Assembly: GCA_014859985.1 (NCBI GenBank)
Contig: JACZKN010000047.1
Location: 1 to 25,814, forward strand
Length of the DNA stretch: 25,814 nucleotides
Source: Candidatus Krumholzibacteriia bacterium
GTDB taxonomy: Bacteria > Krumholzibacteriota > Krumholzibacteriia > LZORAL124-64-63
Reading direction: 5' to 3'
The position numbers were made by a program, and so were the translations under genes. Shown piece by piece: positions 22,816 through 25,814 of the stretch; position 1 is the first letter of the stretch; every line of letters begins with the position of its first letter. Under the pieces are notes generated by a model. That model had not been told where the DNA came from and did not search any database. It was given only the letters and a program-made list of their open reading frames with translations.

Positions 22816-23280
22816 TTACCCTTCCGCACTCGGGTCCTCGTACCAGTTACCAGCCCCGTGTTCCTCGTCGTTTTCCTTCTCCCACTCTCGTTTCCGCTTG
22901 TGCTCTACGTGGCGGGCGTAGGCGATGAACGAAATCACAAACGCTATCGCGCCTATGGCAAGTTCCGGTGTGCCCCCGAGCCAATCTACGATGACTCCAC
23001 GAGCGATCATCCAACACACCTGACCGGCGGCAACCCCAATACCAGCGACTAAGACACACGCTATCCAGAACTGCCAGTCAGCCTCGAGCCTGAACGCCGG
23101 AACGGCGACATCTTCGCCTTCGTCTGGCGTATCCGCCGCCCAATAGGCCTCGCCGTTTTGAATAAGTCTCTGGAGCTGAACGCAGAGCGCAGATCGCGGC
23201 GCACTAGGTGTCCGTCCGCAGGTATAGCAACCGTTTGAGGTTCCGGCTCCGCAAAACTCGCATCTATCTTCGCCAGCCAC
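22816..23280 (-). CDS. Zinc-ribbon membrane protein
   Basis: A 154-aa protein. The N-terminus has CEFCGAGTSNGCYTCGR (CxxC-x7-CxxC), a zinc ribbon. Two membrane segments follow: WQFWIACVLVAGIGVAAGQV and LAIGAIAFVISFIAYARHV. The C-terminus is highly charged (EHKRKREWEKENDEEHG). I start at GTG 23280, with GGAGGGG just upstream. The TTG at 23292 has none. It is a single cargo gene between the intact nucleoid gene (24 nt upstream in reading direction) and the copy of that gene's 3' end. Function is unknown. Confidence 0.62.
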   Translation of the reverse strand: MAGEDRCEFCGAGTSNGCYTCGRTPSAPRSALCVQLQRLIQNGEAYWAADTPDEGEDVAVPAFRLEADWQFWIACVLVAGIGVAAGQVCWMIARGVIVDWLGGTPELAIGAIAFVISFIAYARHVEHKRKREWEKENDEEHGAGNWYEDPSAEG

Positions 23281-23303
23281 GAGCCCCTCCAACCGCGTAT
23301 CGT

Positions 23304-23864
23304 CTATACCCGATAGATCCCTCGCGCAGCCCTTTTGATCTGATCGCTCGTCGAAATTGTCCGCCGCAGGACATTGTCGAAATTGGTCGCCTTGGTCTTG
23401 ATCAGCTTCTTCTTCTGGATGGTGGCCAGGATGTCTTGAAACGCCATCTTCCCGCCGTTAGCCTTGATCACGTCGACGACGACGGATTCGATGGTGGGCG
23501 CGGGCTTGGCCGTACGGCGCTTCGTGGCGGCCGCTGTCGCCTTCTTGGGCCTACCCTTGGCCCCAGCCGCCTTCTTCGGCCGGCCGCGCTTGGGGGTGGC
23601 TGTGGCGGCCTTGGCGGCGGTATTCCGGGCGGGTCGCTTAGGAGCTTTCTTGGCCGCTTTCTTCCTGCCTGGCTTCTTCCTATTAGATGTCCCAGCACCC
23701 GCGCCGCGCAGCAGCACAGTCAGCTCCTTCTCAACGCGCGCGAGATCCTTCTGCAGCGCGGCCCGCTGGGATTCGAGGTCGTCGATCTTGGTCTTCGCGG
23801 CTAGCATCGCCTTCAACTCGGAGACGGTGAAATCGGCCGCGGTGGTCTTCGTTCGCTTTGCCAT
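23304..23864 (-). CDS. Nucleoid-associated protein with AT-hooks and winged helix
   Basis: A 186-aa DNA-binding protein. Residues 1-55 (FTVSELKAMLAAKTKIDDLE, then SQRAALQKDLARVEKELTVL) form a coiled coil. The middle 60 residues are Lys/Ala/Arg-rich with AT-hook cores KRGRPKKA and KGRPKKAT. The C-terminus (TIESVVVDVIKANGGKMAFQ, DILATIQKK, NFDNVLRRTISTS) is a winged-helix domain like the HB1/HARE-HTH of histone H1-like bacterial proteins. GGGAGG lies five bases before the ATG at 23864. The longer frame to 24035 is rejected. Fragments of both its ends lie nearby, at 24392-24481 and 22720-22788. Confidence 0.88.
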   Translation of the reverse strand: MAKRTKTTAADFTVSELKAMLAAKTKIDDLESQRAALQKDLARVEKELTVLLRGAGAGTSNRKKPGRKKAAKKAPKRPARNTAAKAATATPKRGRPKKAAGAKGRPKKATAAATKRRTAKPAPTIESVVVDVIKANGGKMAFQDILATIQKKKLIKTKATNFDNVLRRTISTSDQIKRAARGIYRV

Positions 23865-23940
23865 AGGGCCTCCCTGCAGGACAATGAATGTGAATCGTAT
23901 CCCGTGCGTCAGGATATCCGAACCTGCGACCCGACGCATT

Positions 23941-24381
23941 CTACGGCCGCCGCCTCTTCCCCTTCCACTTCGTGGGGTCTGAATATGCCCGCTGGTAGGC
24001 AGACCCCCTCGCCAATACCGGAACAACTCGTTCAATTACCGATGGTTCACCCTGGCCCGGGAAGTCAAAGAGGCGGTAAACTACGCGTAGCAGTGCAACC
24101 GTGTCGACGAGCGCCTCCATAGTCATGTAGCCGGTGGCGCGCATACTGTGAACCATATGATCCATCTTGTAAAGGCAGTCGTAACTGTACTCATAGTTGT
24201 CCAACAGCACCGTCTCGCCAGAATCAAACGTGAGACTGCAGTCGAACTGGTTTAGATACGCAGACAGGCGGAAGCCGCCTCCGACTGTGTGGACCATGAT
24301 GAAGCTGCGCAGGTGGACTGCTACAGACCCATCCTTGCGCCGGTACAAGCGCACAGTGGTGTCGGCCAAATCTAAATTCAT
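23941..24381 (-). CDS. Cargo protein of unknown function
   Basis: A 146-aa protein I do not recognise. It begins MNLDLADTTVRLYRRKDGSV and has HTVGGGFRLSAYLNQFDCSL, suggesting a beta-rich N-terminal half, then a helical part (DTVALLRVVYRLFDF) and a basic tail. The ATG is 10 nt after the stop of the short ORF that retains the 5' end of the nucleoid gene (24392-24481). Only a poor G-rich ribosome site precedes it, so its translation may be coupled to that ORF. Confidence 0.6.
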   Translation of the reverse strand: MNLDLADTTVRLYRRKDGSVAVHLRSFIMVHTVGGGFRLSAYLNQFDCSLTFDSGETVLLDNYEYSYDCLYKMDHMVHSMRATGYMTMEALVDTVALLRVVYRLFDFPGQGEPSVIERVVPVLARGSAYQRAYSDPTKWKGKRRRP

Positions 24382-24391
24382 CGCCGCCCCA

Positions 24392-24481
24392 TCAATCGCT
24401 CACAGCCCACTCGTCCGCCAGCATCGCCTTTAGTTCGGAGATGGTGAGGTCGGCGAGGGTGGCGACTGATTGCGTAGCCAT
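24392..24481 (-). pseudogene. 5' end of a nucleoid-protein gene, now a 29-codon ORF
   Basis: It reads MATQSVATLADLTISELKAM, then LADEWAVSD and a stop. The intact gene starts MAKRTKTTAADFTVSELKAM, then LAAKTKIDD, so alignment holds for 22 codons and then fails. Its own ribosome site (GAGG, seven bases upstream) is kept. It leads into the 23941-24381 cargo gene. Confidence 0.8.
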
Positions 24482-24567
24482 GGACAACCTCAATTAACGG
24501 GCCCTTCACAATTGCGGAGCCCCCCAATCAAGTCCAGGTACTTCCTGTAACCTACCGTAGCGCAACT

Positions 24568-24831
24568 CTAGTCGTTTCCAGACAACTTGCACAGTCCTTC
24601 CTCATTGACAACGAGCTTGGACCGCTCCCGGAGCAGGATCATGCGTATCTCCCGTTCATATGCCTGTTCCTCCTCATGGCGCCGACGCAGCTCCAACGCG
24701 CCCGGATCAGAAGATGTGTGTAGGTCGAGGCCGGAGATCTGCCATGAATGCGGCGGGAAGCTCTCGTCCGGCACACCTCCGTGGATTCCGTTCTTGTAGT
24801 AGCAGAAGAGCTGGCACTGTGTGAACCCCAT
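24568..24831 (-). CDS. Small hypothetical protein next to the IS element
   Basis: An 87-aa frame (MGFTQCQLFCYYKNGIHGGV at the start, HEEEQAYEREIRMILLRE near the end). No ribosome site is seen before the ATG, and the IS1380-type end lies immediately upstream, so the true N-terminus and promoter may have been cut off by the insertion. Support is only from its protein-like composition. Confidence 0.4.
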   Translation of the reverse strand: MGFTQCQLFCYYKNGIHGGVPDESFPPHSWQISGLDLHTSSDPGALELRRRHEEEQAYEREIRMILLRERSKLVVNEEGLCKLSGND

Positions 24832-24871
24832 GATTGCATAAATCCGAGCATTCGAAAGGGCTGAAAAGGTT

Positions 24872-24944
24872 GAAAGACGGCTTCAGACATGGGATTATGG
24901 GAGTGCGAAGTCACCAAATTCCCTGTCAAAGGAAGCCGTCTTTC
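24872..24944 (+). repeat. 13-bp perfect inverted repeat before the transposase
   Basis: GAAAGACGGCTTC (24872-24884) and GAAGCCGTCTTTC (24932-24944) are perfect inverse copies 47 bases apart. The second arm overlaps the AAAGGAAG ribosome site and touches the ATG. In transcripts entering from outside the fold would hide that site, a known way for insertion sequences to avoid activation by read-through. Confidence 0.7.
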
Positions 24945-25814
24945 ATGAGATCCAGTAAAGCACAGATCCTCAGCCATGTCCACGCCGTTCCGACGATCCG
25001 TTTCACCGATCAGACCCTGACTTCGGCCAGCGGCCTGGTGCTGTTCCAGGTCCTTTTCGACCGCCTGGATCTGCGGGATCGGGTCCGTCACGCCTGCCGT
25101 CGCGCCCGCGGCGCCGGCGACTTCAAGCTGCCCGAACTGTTCCTGACCCTGGTCATCCACATCATCCTCGGCTACCGCGAGTTGGACGACGTGAGGTTCT
25201 ACAATGACGACCCGCTGGTGTTGCGCGTGCTGGGGTTGCGCCGCTTGCCTTCGACCGCCACGCTCAGCCGTCGCCTGCGGTCGGTCGACCTGGCGACGAT
25301 CGCCAACTTGCAGGAGATGAACCGCACGCTGATCCTTGACCGCCTGGCCGCCGAGAAGCTGCGGAGAGTGACGCTCGACTTCGACGGCAGCGTGGTGTCG
25401 ACCCGCCGTCACGCCGAAGGCACGGCCGTGGGCTTCAACCGCAAGCGGAAGGGTGAGCGAAGCTACTATCCGTTGCTGTGCACGGTGGCTCAGACGGGCC
25501 AGGTGTTCGATGCGTTGCCGCGGTCGGGGAACGTGCACGACTCCAACGGCTCGCACGAGTTCATCACGGCCTCGGTCATGGCCGTGGATCGTCGGTTACC
25601 CGGAGGGGTGATCGAATGCCGCCTGGATAGCGCGTTTTTCAGCGAGAAAACGGCCCTTCTGCTCGACGAATTGCAGGTCGAGTACACGATCAGCGTCCCG
25701 TTCGAGCGGTTGCCGGAGCTGAAGGGGATGATCGAGCAGCGGGAGCGTTGGCGCCGGATCGACGAGGTCTGGTCCTGCTTCGAGGCGGTGTGGAAGCCGA
25801 AGGACTGGCTGCAG
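24945..25814 (+). CDS. IS1380-family transposase, partial at the window end
   Basis: 290 codons open to the end of the window from the ATG at 24945. The N-terminus (VPTIRFTDQTLTSASGLVLF, then LFLTLVIHIILGYRELDDVR) is typical of the IS1380 group, followed by LRVLGLRRLPSTATLSRRLR. The DDE domain starts at RVTLDFDGSVVST (Asp145/Asp147) with the second acidic site at RLDSAFFSEK (Asp228). The third residue lies beyond the window. No frameshift or stop is seen, so the enzyme may be active. The ribosome site AAAGGAAG is part of an inverted repeat. Confidence 0.88.
   Translation, partial: MRSSKAQILSHVHAVPTIRFTDQTLTSASGLVLFQVLFDRLDLRDRVRHACRRARGAGDFKLPELFLTLVIHIILGYRELDDVRFYNDDPLVLRVLGLRRLPSTATLSRRLRSVDLATIANLQEMNRTLILDRLAAEKLRRVTLDFDGSVVSTRRHAEGTAVGFNRKRKGERSYYPLLCTVAQTGQVFDALPRSGNVHDSNGSHEFITASVMAVDRRLPGGVIECRLDSAFFSEKTALLLDELQVEYTISVPFERLPELKGMIEQRERWRRIDEVWSCFEAVWKPKDWLQ

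Larger units (their letters stand above)
24832..25814 (+). mobile_element. IS1380-type insertion sequence, right part outside the window
   Basis: Holds the transposase 24945-25814 and a subterminal inverted repeat. The left end cannot be set without the right end. It probably lies in 24831-24871, and I place it provisionally just after the preceding gene. Confidence 0.65.

Noticed and set aside
24639..25556. Minus-strand frame of 305 codons
   Set aside because: Antisense of the IS1380-type transposase.
1..25814. CRISPR arrays, rRNA, riboswitches
   Set aside because: No regular spaced repeats or conserved RNA sequence were seen on either strand.

Overview
The window looks like part of a chromosome, or an integrated element in one, from a GC-rich bacterium of an FCB-type or neighbouring candidate phylum (Eisenbacteria-, Krumholzibacteriota- or Latescibacteria-like). 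The basis is indirect: secreted metalloproteases ending in an FlgD/T9SS-type C-terminal domain, a dockerin-like repeat protein, an AT-hook/winged-helix nucleoid protein, and a serine-recombinase operon with DUF2924 genes. No rRNA, tRNA or housekeeping gene is present, so the taxon is only a guess.

Layout. (1) 1-850: a decayed IS256-type transposase fragment and a terminator. (2) 849-4961, all on the minus strand: two paralogous bicistronic modules, each a secreted protein followed with a 4-nt overlap by a secreted zinc metalloprotease (HExxHxxGxxH). A dockerin-like secreted protein lies between them, and a broken scrap of phage terminase lies just upstream of that gene. (3) About 5.0-5.7 kb: no supported gene. 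(4) 5.7-19.3 kb: a high-GC phage-like mobile element. The minus strand carries ParB-methyltransferase, small terminase and large terminase. The plus strand carries a primase-helicase, an origin-like intergenic region, and a tightly overlapped operon of SpoVG-like protein, small proteins, two DUF2924 proteins, a large serine recombinase and a truncated HTH protein. A tyrosine recombinase and a HEPN-like gene sit between terS and terL, and another lower-GC gene sits between the methyltransferase and the primase. No portal, capsid or tail gene is seen. (5) 19.3-24.5 kb: a lower-GC mosaic of unrelated single cargo genes, separated by short fragments of the ends of other genes. Three fragments match the HTH gene downstream of the recombinase. 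One is the 3' end and one the 5' end of the nucleoid-protein gene, which also has an intact copy here. (6) 24.83 kb to the end: an IS1380-type element with an intact transposase running off the window.

How it may work together. The 5.7-19.3 kb block has the parts for replication, modification, terminase-type DNA recognition and site-specific integration, but not for making a particle. It resembles a defective prophage or a satellite-like element. The flanks appear to have gained single genes repeatedly. Four of the six gene-end fragments lie directly upstream of a cargo gene in the same orientation (10-40 nt for three of them), which suggests capture of genes behind truncated mobile genes. 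The paired protease/partner modules are the most system-like set outside the element.
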